Of a DNA stretch of 10,852 bases, positions 1 to 6,066 are shown piece by piece. This stretch comes from DATGIQ01 sp035295665. GTDB lineage: Bacteria > Planctomycetota > Planctomycetia > Gemmatales > Gemmataceae. Position 1 is the stretch's first letter; each line of letters opens with the position of its first letter. The stretch covers positions 1-10,852 of the forward strand of contig DATGIQ010000527.1 in NCBI GenBank assembly GCA_035295665.1, given 5' to 3'. Made by a program: the position numbers and the translations under genes. The notes under the pieces were generated by a model, which saw only the letters and a program-made list of their open reading frames with translations, did no database searches and had not been told where the DNA came from.

Positions 1-527
1 ACCAAGCTCCAGTCCATGGAAAACAAGTGCAAGTAATCCAGCTCGGGCGCCGATTCATAAGGCGCGGCCACGCCGAGAGCGATCCCCGGATCCCCCAGGA
101 GGACTTCTTCAATTTCCTGCTCAGTGCGGTTGCTGAGGCGAACGCGGATCTGAGGAAAGGCTTTGTGAAACCGCCGCACCGCGTCGATGAGGACATACAG
201 GATCAGATATTGCGTGGCGGCAACATGAATTTCGTGCGGCTCCGCTGGACCAGCAAACGTCTCGGCCAATTGTCGGGCTCTGTCCAAGAAGGCATGCGCC
301 TGCGGCAAAAAGTGTTCCCCCTGCTCCGTGAGCGGCTGAAAGCGGCGCGGGCCACGGCGCTTGTGATACAGCGGCACCCCGAGCCGCTTCTCCAAGACCA
401 GCAGCCGGTTGCGAACCCCTTGCTCGGTGATGTGTAAAGCCAAAGCGGCTTGCCGAAGGCTGCCGTGCCGGGCCAGCTCGACGAAGGCTGCTACTTGGTC
501 GGTCGAAAGGGAAGGGTACGTTGCCAT
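1..527 (-). CDS. LysR-type transcriptional regulator, 3' part beyond window edge
   Basis: The first 175 codons of a LysR-family DNA-binding regulator are present; the gene runs off the left edge with no stop. The N-terminal winged helix-turn-helix spans about residues 8-70 and has the family pattern: DQVAAFVELARHGSLRQAA, then the recognition helix with ITEQGVRNRLLVLEKRLGVP, then LTEQGEHFLPQA. The start of the ligand-binding domain follows at about residue 92 (HEIHVAATQYLILYVL). The ATG at 527 is the only usable start, since an in-frame stop lies 17 codons upstream with no ATG or GTG between. No strong Shine-Dalgarno sequence is visible. Family members are about 300 residues and normally control a divergent neighbour, themselves, or a distant operon. 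The divergent neighbour here is a secreted protein of unknown role, so the target and inducer cannot be told. The family call is secure; the subfamily is not. Confidence 0.9.
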   Translation of the reverse strand, partial: MATYPSLSTDQVAAFVELARHGSLRQAALALHITEQGVRNRLLVLEKRLGVPLYHKRRGPRRFQPLTEQGEHFLPQAHAFLDRARQLAETFAGPAEPHEIHVAATQYLILYVLIDAVRRFHKAFPQIRVRLSNRTEQEIEEVLLGDPGIALGVAAPYESAPELDYLHLFSMDWSL

Positions 528-551
528 CGCGTGAAGCCGACGGGGTTGCTG

Positions 552-579
552 AATACAACAATAACCTTGATTAAATCAA
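552..579 (-). promoter_or_regulatory. Candidate lysR promoter with LysR-type T-N11-A box
   Basis: An AT-rich island lies between the divergent LysR gene and the secreted-protein gene. It contains TTGATTAAATCAA at 567-579, a 6-bp inverted repeat around one central base that fits the T-N11-A pattern of LysR binding sites. On the minus strand the repeat also supplies a -35-like TTGATT, followed after 16 bases by TGTATT (557-552), a weak -10. This would place the transcript start a few bases beyond the -10 and about 20 bases before the ATG. Autoregulation by LysR is the natural reading, but it rests on motif and position only. I saw no convincing promoter for the plus-strand gene at 703. Confidence 0.35.
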
Positions 580-702
580 TAAAAAACAATTTCCTGTAGT
601 CTTTCTGCGGCCTTATGCTCAAAGCAAGACCCCTGGCAGTCGGGAGCGTTTGATCGCTCTGCCGGGGCCATGTCTTTAGCAAGCGTAGTTGGAGGATCCA
701 GG

Positions 703-1200
703 ATGAAGCGGATGATTTGCTTCGCGGGCTTGGTGGTCGCCTTGGCGGGGAATCAGGAGGCGAGGGCTGGCGGGCCTCCCCCAGTCTACGTGGCCCTTGA
801 CAAAGTGGTTTTCGAGCCCAATGAGGAAACGCCCACGCGCATCCAGATCTGGGGTTCATTCTCGTTGCAGGAAGGCAATTCTTACGGCCCTCCGCAGCGC
901 GGCTATTTGTATTATGCCGCCCCGCGCGGGGCCGAAGAAGAGTGCCGGAAGGAATGGGCTGTGCTGAAGAAAATGGCCAAGAAGGAACGGCTGATCTCTT
1001 TCGGAATTTGCGGAGAACCCGATGTGCATGTCCATCTTCGTCAGCCCAAGGCAGTCCTCGCAGCGCCGGACTCTTACCCTTACGGCAAGGGCGGGTTTGC
1101 GCCCGGAGAGAATGCCGAACGGCAGTTCCCCGCGCTCAAGAAGCTGCTTGTCTCACCCCCCGCCACTGGGCCAGGCACATCGCCCCGGCGGCCTTCGTAG
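703..1200 (+). CDS. Secreted planctomycete protein of unknown function
   Basis: This is a 165-residue protein whose start is set by GGAGG at 691-695, seven bases before the ATG at 703; an ATG at 670 in the same frame has no such site and would bury the signal peptide. Residues 1-22 form a Sec signal peptide: MKRM, a hydrophobic core, and a likely cut after ARA. The mature part opens with PPVYVALDKVVFEPNE and continues with RIQIWGSFSL (about 46-55) and RGYLYYAAP (66-74). It has two cysteines, C81 and C103, that could pair. I recall similar secreted proteins in planctomycete genomes but know of no assigned function, and no catalytic motif is visible. The C-terminal 20 residues are rich in proline, serine and arginine and look disordered. 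It diverges from the LysR gene, which might regulate it. Confidence 0.8.
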   Translation: MKRMICFAGLVVALAGNQEARAGGPPPVYVALDKVVFEPNEETPTRIQIWGSFSLQEGNSYGPPQRGYLYYAAPRGAEEECRKEWAVLKKMAKKERLISFGICGEPDVHVHLRQPKAVLAAPDSYPYGKGGFAPGENAERQFPALKKLLVSPPATGPGTSPRRPS

Positions 1201-1272
1201 TCCCGATCGTGAACCGTAACCGACGTCGGGAAAGGAGAATCCTCTGCCCCAGCTTTGAACGTGTTGACGACT

Positions 1273-1404
1273 ATGGCTTCTCCTCGTCCCACTTGGGGTC
1301 TGCTCCTCCTGCTCGGCCTACTGGGCTGCCAGGGGAGCAGGTCCCCATCCTCACGCTCATTACCGAAACCGCCGCGGCCCCCTCATCGCCCTGGAGATCC
1401 ATAA
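1273..1404 (+). CDS. Possible small lipoprotein, 43 residues
   Basis: The ATG at 1273 opens a 43-codon frame ending at TAA 1402-1404. The first 19 residues read as a lipoprotein signal: MASPRPTWG, then LLLLLGLLGC with a good lipobox (LLGC). The cysteine is followed by a short tail rich in serine, proline and arginine. Against it, there is no ribosome binding site at the right distance: AGGAG at 1233-1237 is over 30 bases from the ATG. GTG (1261) and TTG (1255) starts in the same frame do not fix this fully. A longer frame in another register (942-1499) crosses the region but has no recognisable sequence. It may be a real short lipoprotein or the remnant of a longer one. It sits alone in a 476-base stretch between the secreted protein and the MarR gene. 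Confidence 0.4.
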   Translation: MASPRPTWGLLLLLGLLGCQGSRSPSSRSLPKPPRPPHRPGDP

Positions 1405-1618
1405 TCGCCGAACGCACCGGCGAAGAAGTTCTCTCTGTCCATACTTCATGCATCTCCCCATTATCGGAAATCGCTGATGTCCGGGGATCCGACCCGTAAG
1501 CAGAGCAGGGGCTGGTGAGCATGCCCCATAGCCGGCCACGGGGCAGGAACGGATAGCTGTCCAGGGCGATAAGCGTGTGGCAGCTGGTCCACGGTGTGAG
1601 CAAATTCAAGAGACGATG

Positions 1619-1647
1619 TTGACATGGATATAGTTTACATGTAAACT
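1619..1647 (+). promoter_or_regulatory. Sigma-70 promoter of the marR-type gene
   Basis: A perfect TTGACA (1619-1624) is followed after exactly 17 bases by TAAACT (1642-1647), a four-of-six match to the -10 consensus. The predicted transcript start, around 1654, lies after the in-frame ATG at 1650, which argues for translation from 1677. The stretch from 1405 to 1618 upstream holds no gene that I can support, only a small GC hairpin (TGCCCC at 1522-1527 with GGGGCA at 1540-1545). Confidence 0.65.
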
Positions 1648-1648
1648 A
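1631..1648. promoter_or_regulatory. Perfect 18-bp palindromic operator, likely MarR site
   Basis: TAGTTTACATGTAAACTA is an uninterrupted, fully symmetrical 18-bp palindrome. It covers the -10 box of the promoter in front of the MarR-type gene. MarR dimers bind palindromes of about this length, often overlapping their own promoter, so negative autoregulation is the simplest reading. ACATG also occurs on both sides, at 1622-1626 and 1648-1652, which may extend the bound region. Binding itself is inferred. Confidence 0.7.
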
Positions 1649-1676
1649 CATGCAGATGAAGAACGGAGATCTACGC

Positions 1677-2156
1677 ATGACGACTCCGAAACTCGAGCAC
1701 GAACTGAAAAAGAAGCGGCCCTTCGAGTCGTCGCATCAGGAAGCGGCCCTGAGTATGATCCGTACCAGCGATCAGCTTCAAATTCAATTCGCGCGGTTGT
1801 TTCGGAAATATGGGCTGACCCCGTCGCAATACAACATCCTGCGCATCCTGCGCGGTGAGGGTAAACCTCTGCCTATTCTGGAGATTGCCAGCCGCACCAT
1901 TGCCGTTGTCCCCGGGATAACCGGCTTGATCGATCGGCTGGAGCGAGCCGGGTTTGTCAACCGCTTGCGATGCGACAAAGATCGCCGGGTCATTTACGTC
2001 GCGCTCACGGATCAGGGCATGATAACCCTGGCTAAACTCGATGAACCGCTGGACGGCCTGCACCGCGAACTCTTGGGACATCTCTCCCAGGGCGAGCTCA
2101 AGGAGCTTATCCAACTGCTGGAGAAGGTCCGAGCGCCCTGGGCGAAAGAGGATTAG
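1677..2156 (+). CDS. MarR-family transcriptional regulator
   Basis: This is a 159-residue winged helix-turn-helix repressor of usual MarR length. GGAG at 1665-1668, eight bases before the ATG at 1677, sets the start; the in-frame ATGs at 1650 and 1656 fall within or at the predicted promoter and transcript start. The N-terminal helix (about 20-45) is for dimerisation. LTPSQYNILRILR (47-59) leads into the HTH, with the recognition helix in VPGITGLIDRLERAGFV (78-94). The wing carries the family signature RCDKDRRVIYVALTDQG (98-114), and a C-terminal helix pair closes the dimer interface. The only cysteine is C99 in the wing, so this is not a typical N-terminal-cysteine OhrR peroxide sensor. The gene is 60 bases upstream of a pirin gene on the same strand, a pairing that suggests the pirin gene is its target. 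The ligand is unknown. Confidence 0.9.
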   Translation: MTTPKLEHELKKKRPFESSHQEAALSMIRTSDQLQIQFARLFRKYGLTPSQYNILRILRGEGKPLPILEIASRTIAVVPGITGLIDRLERAGFVNRLRCDKDRRVIYVALTDQGMITLAKLDEPLDGLHRELLGHLSQGELKELIQLLEKVRAPWAKED

Positions 2157-2169
2157 ATTTTTTTAGAGA

Positions 2170-2203
2170 TTAACATCACATGTCAATCATTATCATGTAG
2201 AAT
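2170..2203 (+). promoter_or_regulatory. Candidate pirin promoter with CATG repeats
   Basis: The 60-base gap before the pirin gene has TTAACA at 2170-2175 and possible -10 boxes TATCAT (2191-2196, spacer 15) or TAGAAT (2198-2203); no pair has ideal spacing. Two CATG cores, at 2179-2182 and 2194-2197, are 15 bases apart, the same spacing as CATG at 1623 and 1638 in the MarR promoter. The first is embedded in CACATGTCAA, which matches eight of ten bases of the palindrome centre TACATGTAAA. This points to a degenerate MarR operator, so that one regulator may control both promoters. The T-run at 2158-2164 has no adjacent stem and is not a convincing terminator. Confidence 0.4.
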
Positions 2204-2216
2204 ATGGGAGGTCAAT

Positions 2217-2915
2217 ATGATCCGCATCCACCACGGTGCCCAGCGCGGTCACTTCGACCATGGCTGGCTCGACACTTACCACACTTTTTCCTTTGGCGAT
2301 TACTACGATCCCGCTCAGATGGGTTTTCGTTCTCTGCGCGTCCTCAATGACGATCGCGTCCAGCCCGGCCAAGGATTCGGCGTGCATGGGCATCGGGATA
2401 TGGAGATTGTCACCTACGTTCTGGAAGGTGCATTGCAACACAAGGATAGCATGGGCAATGGTTCGGTGCTCCGGGCCGGCCAACTGCAACGCATGACCGC
2501 GGGGACCGGCATTCAGCACAGCGAGTTCAATCCCTCGGATAAGGACTGGGTGCATCTTTACCAAATCTGGCTGCTGCCTCAGAAGAAAGGGCTGGAGCCC
2601 AGCTATGAAGAACTTGCGTTGACCAGCGCGGATAAGCTTGGCCGGCTTCGCCTCGTGGCCTCGCCCGATGGTGCTGCTGGCTCCTTGACCATTCATCAAG
2701 ATGCTCGTCTGTATTTGGCTTCCTTGTTGCCCGGCCAGTCTGTATCGCAGCAGATCGAGCCCGGCCGTGCCGCGTGGCTTCAAGTTCTTCGGGGAAGAGT
2801 GGATCTCCTCGAAAGCAATCTGGTCGCCGGCGATGGCGTAGCCATCACGGACGAGAATTCTGTGATGGTTGGTGCCGTCGTTCCCTCCGAAGTGTTGTTG
2901 TTTGACCTGGCGTAG
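2217..2915 (+). CDS. Pirin-family bicupin, YhhW-like (quercetin 2,3-dioxygenase type)
   Basis: This 232-residue cytoplasmic bicupin matches Escherichia coli YhhW along its length, from RGHFDHGWLDTYHTFSF (10-26) and YYDPAQMGF through GQGFGVHGHRDMEI to the SEVLLFDL end. The metal-binding set of the N-terminal cupin is intact: H57 and H59 in GVHGH, then H101 and E103 in GTGIQHSE. The C-terminal cupin lacks such a set, as is usual. YhhW and human pirin show quercetinase activity in vitro; the natural substrate is uncertain, and some pirins act as redox-sensitive protein partners. GGGAGG at 2206-2211, five bases before the ATG, sets the start. Lying just downstream of a MarR-type gene with shared promoter motifs, it probably serves a response to aromatic compounds or oxidants (inferred). 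Confidence 0.93.
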   Translation: MIRIHHGAQRGHFDHGWLDTYHTFSFGDYYDPAQMGFRSLRVLNDDRVQPGQGFGVHGHRDMEIVTYVLEGALQHKDSMGNGSVLRAGQLQRMTAGTGIQHSEFNPSDKDWVHLYQIWLLPQKKGLEPSYEELALTSADKLGRLRLVASPDGAAGSLTIHQDARLYLASLLPGQSVSQQIEPGRAAWLQVLRGRVDLLESNLVAGDGVAITDENSVMVGAVVPSEVLLFDLA

Positions 2916-3316
2916 GAGAAGAATCACCGCGCCCATTGACGAAGGAACAATATTCCCCGGGCGGATCGATCGGTCTGCTTGCGCTCGATCCACCAAAATT
3001 TGCCCCGGCGTGAAATATCTTCGACAACGCCTTCCCTTGAGCGGCGGCGGCAACGGCTGGCCCTGCGCCCGTTCGAATCCGATGCTATCCTGGGAACATG
3101 CCGTTCTTCTCATACCCAGTCCCGCTGAATGCGTCCGTTTTTGTTGAGCGGCAGTGCGCAGAACCGCGTGCAGATGCGCCCCGCGCGGTTCTGCGCAGCG
3201 CCGCTAAACGGACACATCCAACCGGACCATGGATGAAAACGTTCTGCAAGTGATGCGTTCTACAAACAACGGTGGAGGCAGTACTGGGGAAGGGTAGTCT
3301 CTTTTTGGAGGTTTCT
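2916..3316. other. 401-base intergenic region with a palindromic repeat
   Basis: No gene is supported here. A 7-bp inverted repeat (GGATCGA at 2963-2969 with TCGATCC at 2985-2991) about 50 bases after the pirin stop could act as a weak transcript end, though no T-run follows. The large imperfect palindrome at 3140-3212 is listed separately. A 22-codon frame from the ATG at 3229 to 3297 lacks a ribosome binding site. No clear promoter for the downstream gene was seen. Confidence 0.6.
3140..3212. repeat. Imperfect palindromic element, copy 1
   Basis: Two 29-base arms (3140-3168 and 3184-3212) pair with three mismatches and two G-T pairs around a 15-base loop. The inner 14 pairs are perfect (TGCGCAGAACCGCG at 3155-3168). 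The core 3157-3190 aligns without gaps to 9595-9628: CGCAGAACCGC is identical, the next seven bases differ, and the following 16-base block (TGCGCCCCGCGCGGTT here) differs at one position. An alternative outer pairing of GTCCGTTT (3133-3140) with AAACGGAC (3206-3213) is also possible. It lies about 100 bases upstream of the gene at 3317. It resembles REP-type or small mobile palindromes; no transposase is nearby. Confidence 0.75.
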
Positions 3317-4291
3317 ATGCTTAGCTTGCGCCGATTCGCTGCCGCGTGGATCGCCAGTGCGATCCTGGCCCTGGCGGTGCCCGTCCGTGCGGCCGAAGTA
3401 GATAAGTATCTGCCCGAAGACACCGAGGTCGTGGTGGTCATCAACGCCGAGCAACTGTTCGACGCTCCCGCGATCAAGAAGCACATGGTGAAGCCCCTCC
3501 GCACATTCATCCAGCAAAATGATGCGATCAAGGACATCCTCAACGACCTCGATTTCGATCCGTTTGAGGATCTGACAAGCATCACGGCCGCCCTGACGGT
3601 GCTGGGGAGTGAGACCAAGGGGCTGATCATTTTTCACGGCGATTTCGATGAAACCCTGCTCGCGGAGAAGGCCGAGGAAGTGGCCGAGGAGTTGGGTGAT
3701 GTCTTCACCATCCACCGAGCCGGGGCGCATCCGATTTACGAAGTCAAGCCACAGGGCGGAGGGAAACCGCTTTTTATCGGCATCCTCGATGACTCGACCA
3801 TCGTGGCCGGTCCCGAAGCGCAGTACGTTCGGGATGCCTTTGCGAAAAGCCGGAGCAAGAAGCAAGCCCGGGTGCAGCAAGCGCTTCGCGACCTGATCGA
3901 ACACGTTGACGAAGATCAAAGCATCTGGTTCGCCGCCACGGCGAACGCATTCGCGAAGGGAGATTGGTCGGGCGATGAACACGCTCGGAAGAGCCTGGAA
4001 AAGATGACCGGCATCACGGCCGGACTCACGGTGGACCGGGATCTCCAGATCGACTTCGCCATCGCCGCCAAGAGCGCCGCCAGCGCCAAGGAACTGGCCC
4101 AGGAGATCAACCTAGCCTTGGAGCAGGCGAAGAAGCTTTTCCCAAGCCTCGCCGAACAGCATCGGGAGCTCAGCTCCTTGCAGGATGTTGTGGGCAGCGT
4201 CCGCGTCACTACCCAAGGAAGTACCGTCACGCTCCAAGCGAATATCCGTGAGGAGCTCGTTGAGAATAGTTTAAAGGCGCTGAGGAAATGA
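3317..4291 (+). CDS. Exported planctomycete protein of unknown function
   Basis: This 324-residue protein has its start fixed by GGAGGT (3307-3312) four bases before the ATG at 3317; the same frame is open from 3272, but that start lacks a site. Residues 1-25 are a Sec signal peptide (LRR, hydrophobic core, VRA-AEV). The mature protein begins with DKYLPEDTEVVVVINAEQLF, an opening I have met in exported planctomycete proteins of unknown role. It alternates beta strands and helices: LTSITAALTVLG (about 85-96), then GLIIFHGDFDE, a helix, then LFIGILDDSTIVAGP, and a charged C-terminal half with TGITAGLTVDRDLQIDFAIA. No cysteine is present and no catalytic motif is visible. The overall pattern resembles DUF3352-like proteins, but this is only an impression. 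It stands alone, convergent with the DUF1552 gene. Confidence 0.82.
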   Translation: MLSLRRFAAAWIASAILALAVPVRAAEVDKYLPEDTEVVVVINAEQLFDAPAIKKHMVKPLRTFIQQNDAIKDILNDLDFDPFEDLTSITAALTVLGSETKGLIIFHGDFDETLLAEKAEEVAEELGDVFTIHRAGAHPIYEVKPQGGGKPLFIGILDDSTIVAGPEAQYVRDAFAKSRSKKQARVQQALRDLIEHVDEDQSIWFAATANAFAKGDWSGDEHARKSLEKMTGITAGLTVDRDLQIDFAIAAKSAASAKELAQEINLALEQAKKLFPSLAEQHRELSSLQDVVGSVRVTTQGSTVTLQANIREELVENSLKALRK

Positions 4292-4365
4292 CCGCCTGGA
4301 CTTTCTGAGCGAACTTCCCGGTGTCCTGACTGGAAGGTCGCTGCACCAAGTCCGGATGCGACAGC

Positions 4366-4396
4366 GCGGGCGGGTAGCCCCCAAGCTCCCGCCCGC
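4366..4396. terminator. GC-rich hairpin between convergent genes
   Basis: GCGGGCGGG (4366-4374) pairs perfectly with CCCGCCCGC (4388-4396). AGC (4376-4378) and GCT (4385-4387) extend the stem past a one-base bulge and leave a six-base loop. It lies 75 bases after the stop of the exported-protein gene. There is no T-run on either side, so it would be a non-canonical terminator or a transcript-stabilising end; another role is possible. Confidence 0.35.
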
Positions 4397-4588
4397 TACC
4401 AAGGATCGAATCCCCGGCAGGACTCACATCTGCAACCGACGGATCAGAAAGCGGATAGAAAGACTCGCCTTCAGGCACCACAACACCCATCGCGCTAACA
4501 GTTTACAGGCTTCTCTGCCAAGTCGGAGGTACCCCTGCGGATGCGGCCATCCTGTCCGCCGTTTTGTCTCAAAGCCTTGGGGTTATCA

Positions 4589-4607
4589 CCGGTGCAATGA
4601 GCACCGG
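4589..4607 (-). terminator. Hairpin just after the DUF1552 stop codon
   Basis: CCGGTGC (4589-4595) and GCACCGG (4601-4607) form a 7-bp stem with a five-base loop, starting eight bases beyond the stop codon of the DUF1552 gene. The position suits the end of the minus-strand operon. No T-run follows on the minus strand, so intrinsic termination is uncertain. Confidence 0.35.
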
Positions 4608-4614
4608 AGCTTTC

Positions 4615-6057
4615 TCACCTTAACACTCCCCGCAGTGGTTCGGTGCTGTCACCGAAGCGCGGCAGCTGAATTCCCATGCAATCGAGCATGGCGAGGTAAA
4701 GATTACACAGCGGCGTATTGGACGGAGAGGCAAGGTGCTGGCCGGTCCGAAGGCGACCGCCCCCTTTGCCACCCAGCAAGATTGGCAGATTGTTGGGATC
4801 GTGCCGGTTGCCATCGGATAGACTGGAGCCACACATAATCATGGAGTTGTCCAGGAGCGTTCGCTCGCCTTCTTGGACCGATTGCAACCGCCTCAGCAAA
4901 TACACGAACTGTTCAACATGCCAGCGCGTGATGATCTTGTACGAATTGATTTTCGACTCCTGGTTCGCATGGTGCGAGGAAGCATGATGATTCTCCCGGA
5001 CGCCTTCCAAAAAGGAAAAACTGCGCGGCGAGACATCATTGGCGAACATAAAGGTAGTATTGCGCGTGGTGTCAGTCCAGAAAGCCAGAACGATCATGTC
5101 CAGCATGAGACGAACCAGCTCCGGCGGATTGATGCTCGGCCCTCCCGGCAGGGACGCGTCGTCGCCCCCGTTGTTCCTGCTGGTAAAGAGCATGGGCGGC
5201 CGGGGCATGCTGGGCGGCGGAGTCGACAAATCGGGCTGAGTCGGCGGCCGCCAGCCGGCGGCATTCTTGTCGCGCACAAAGCCCAGCCGTCGCTCCACGC
5301 TGCGCACAGAATCCAGATACTCCTCGAGTTTGTGCTGATCGCCCCGGCCGAGACGGCGGCGCAGGTCGTGGGCATCATCGAGGGCTGCATCAAGCAAGCT
5401 CCGATCGTCCGCAGACGACGGTTGCGGCAAAGGCCGGCCGGCCGCATCGCGGGCCCCGAACATGCGTTCGAACACCGCGCGTGGATCAATCAGCCGCGGC
5501 ATGGGCAGATTCGGTCGACGCCAGGAAATGTAAGAACCGTACATCCGGGTGTAGTTGACCGCCCGGTCCAGGCCGTTGATTACGGGGTCGGTGGCCAGCT
5601 CCAGCGAAGGCAGCGGTGTCAGGTGGCCGATGTGGCTGGCCGAAACCTGATCGGCCGATATGCCGCCTGAATTCAGATCTTGTCCGGTCGTCTTGCGGAC
5701 ATGGAGACCGGTGAGGAAATTGGCGGTCTTGGCATAATGGCCGTCACCGCTCCGGCTGAACGGCTTGTCCAGACCACTCAGCACCAGCACGGAGTCTCGC
5801 ACGGGCGCCAGCGGCGTCAAGCTGAAGGGCAACTCGTAGTCGGCGCCGGTTTGGCTCGGGATCCAGGCATCCATCCAGGCGCCGTTGGGAAAGTACAAAT
5901 AGGCCGCCCGCACCGGTGCTACACTCCCTCGATCGGCAGCCAATGCCGAGCCGCCAGATCGTAGCGGCAGCATCGCATCGAGCAGCGGTAAGCCCAGGGC
6001 TACGCCAGCCCCACGGAGAAACGTGCGGCGTGAAAGCGGTTTGAACTTCACACTCAT
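4615..6057 (-). CDS. DUF1552 domain protein, Tat-exported
   Basis: The 480-residue protein belongs to the DUF1552 family, common in planctomycetes and some Acidobacteria and Verrucomicrobia, of unknown activity. A twin-arginine signal opens it: SRRTFLRG at 9-16, hydrophobic to about 32, likely cut after ALA (38-40). The family body follows: AAYLYFPNGAWMDAWIP (about 51-67), then VRDSVLVLSGLDKP, and LTPLPSLELATDP in the middle. The C-terminal part reads LLDNSMIMCGSSLSDGNRHD and LPILLGGKGGG, the features that link it to DUF1501-type alkaline phosphatase-like folds. Tat export suggests folding, and perhaps metal loading, in the cytoplasm. Its site AGGAGG (complement of 6063-6068) lies five bases before the ATG and covers the stop codon of the upstream cytochrome gene, so translation is probably coupled. 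Substrate and reaction are unknown. Confidence 0.93.
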   Translation of the reverse strand: MSVKFKPLSRRTFLRGAGVALGLPLLDAMLPLRSGGSALAADRGSVAPVRAAYLYFPNGAWMDAWIPSQTGADYELPFSLTPLAPVRDSVLVLSGLDKPFSRSGDGHYAKTANFLTGLHVRKTTGQDLNSGGISADQVSASHIGHLTPLPSLELATDPVINGLDRAVNYTRMYGSYISWRRPNLPMPRLIDPRAVFERMFGARDAAGRPLPQPSSADDRSLLDAALDDAHDLRRRLGRGDQHKLEEYLDSVRSVERRLGFVRDKNAAGWRPPTQPDLSTPPPSMPRPPMLFTSRNNGGDDASLPGGPSINPPELVRLMLDMIVLAFWTDTTRNTTFMFANDVSPRSFSFLEGVRENHHASSHHANQESKINSYKIITRWHVEQFVYLLRRLQSVQEGERTLLDNSMIMCGSSLSDGNRHDPNNLPILLGGKGGGRLRTGQHLASPSNTPLCNLYLAMLDCMGIQLPRFGDSTEPLRGVLR

Positions 6058-6066
6058 GCTATCCTC

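Larger units (their letters stand above)
4292..4614. other. 323-base convergent intergenic region
   Basis: This gap separates two converging genes and holds no supportable coding sequence. The open frames that cross it (4356-4838 plus, 4227-4490 minus) have low-complexity or unfamiliar sequence and run into the neighbouring genes. Two hairpins, listed separately, are the only structures seen and fit transcript ends. Confidence 0.55.

Noticed and set aside
942..1499. 185-codon plus frame overlapping the secreted protein and the lipoprotein
   Set aside because: It is out of frame with the signal-peptide protein at 703-1200, has no ribosome binding site, and is rich in arginine and proline without family features.
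1522..1545. Hairpin TGCCCC/GGGGCA upstream of the MarR promoter
   Set aside because: A six-pair stem with a 12-base loop in GC-rich DNA is expected by chance, and it has no meaningful position relative to a gene.
2134..2164. Stem CGCC/GGCG followed by a T-run after the MarR gene
   Set aside because: The 4-bp stem is inside the coding end and 13 bases from the T-run, so it does not form an intrinsic terminator.
2193..3113. 306-codon open frame on the minus strand opposite the pirin gene
   Set aside because: It is fully antisense to a well-conserved pirin gene, has no recognisable domain, and its sequence is what GC-rich third-codon bias produces on the opposite strand.
3229..3297. 22-codon frame just before the exported protein gene, a possible leader peptide
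   Set aside because: There is no ribosome binding site, and the glycine- and serine-rich sequence has no attenuation-type codon run.
3260..3982. 240-codon minus-strand frame opposite the exported protein gene
   Set aside because: The plus strand carries a signal peptide, a strong ribosome binding site and a coherent protein; the minus frame shows none of these.
4873..5670. 265-codon plus-strand frame inside the DUF1552 region
   Set aside because: The DUF1552 protein on the minus strand is unambiguous; this frame is its shadow.
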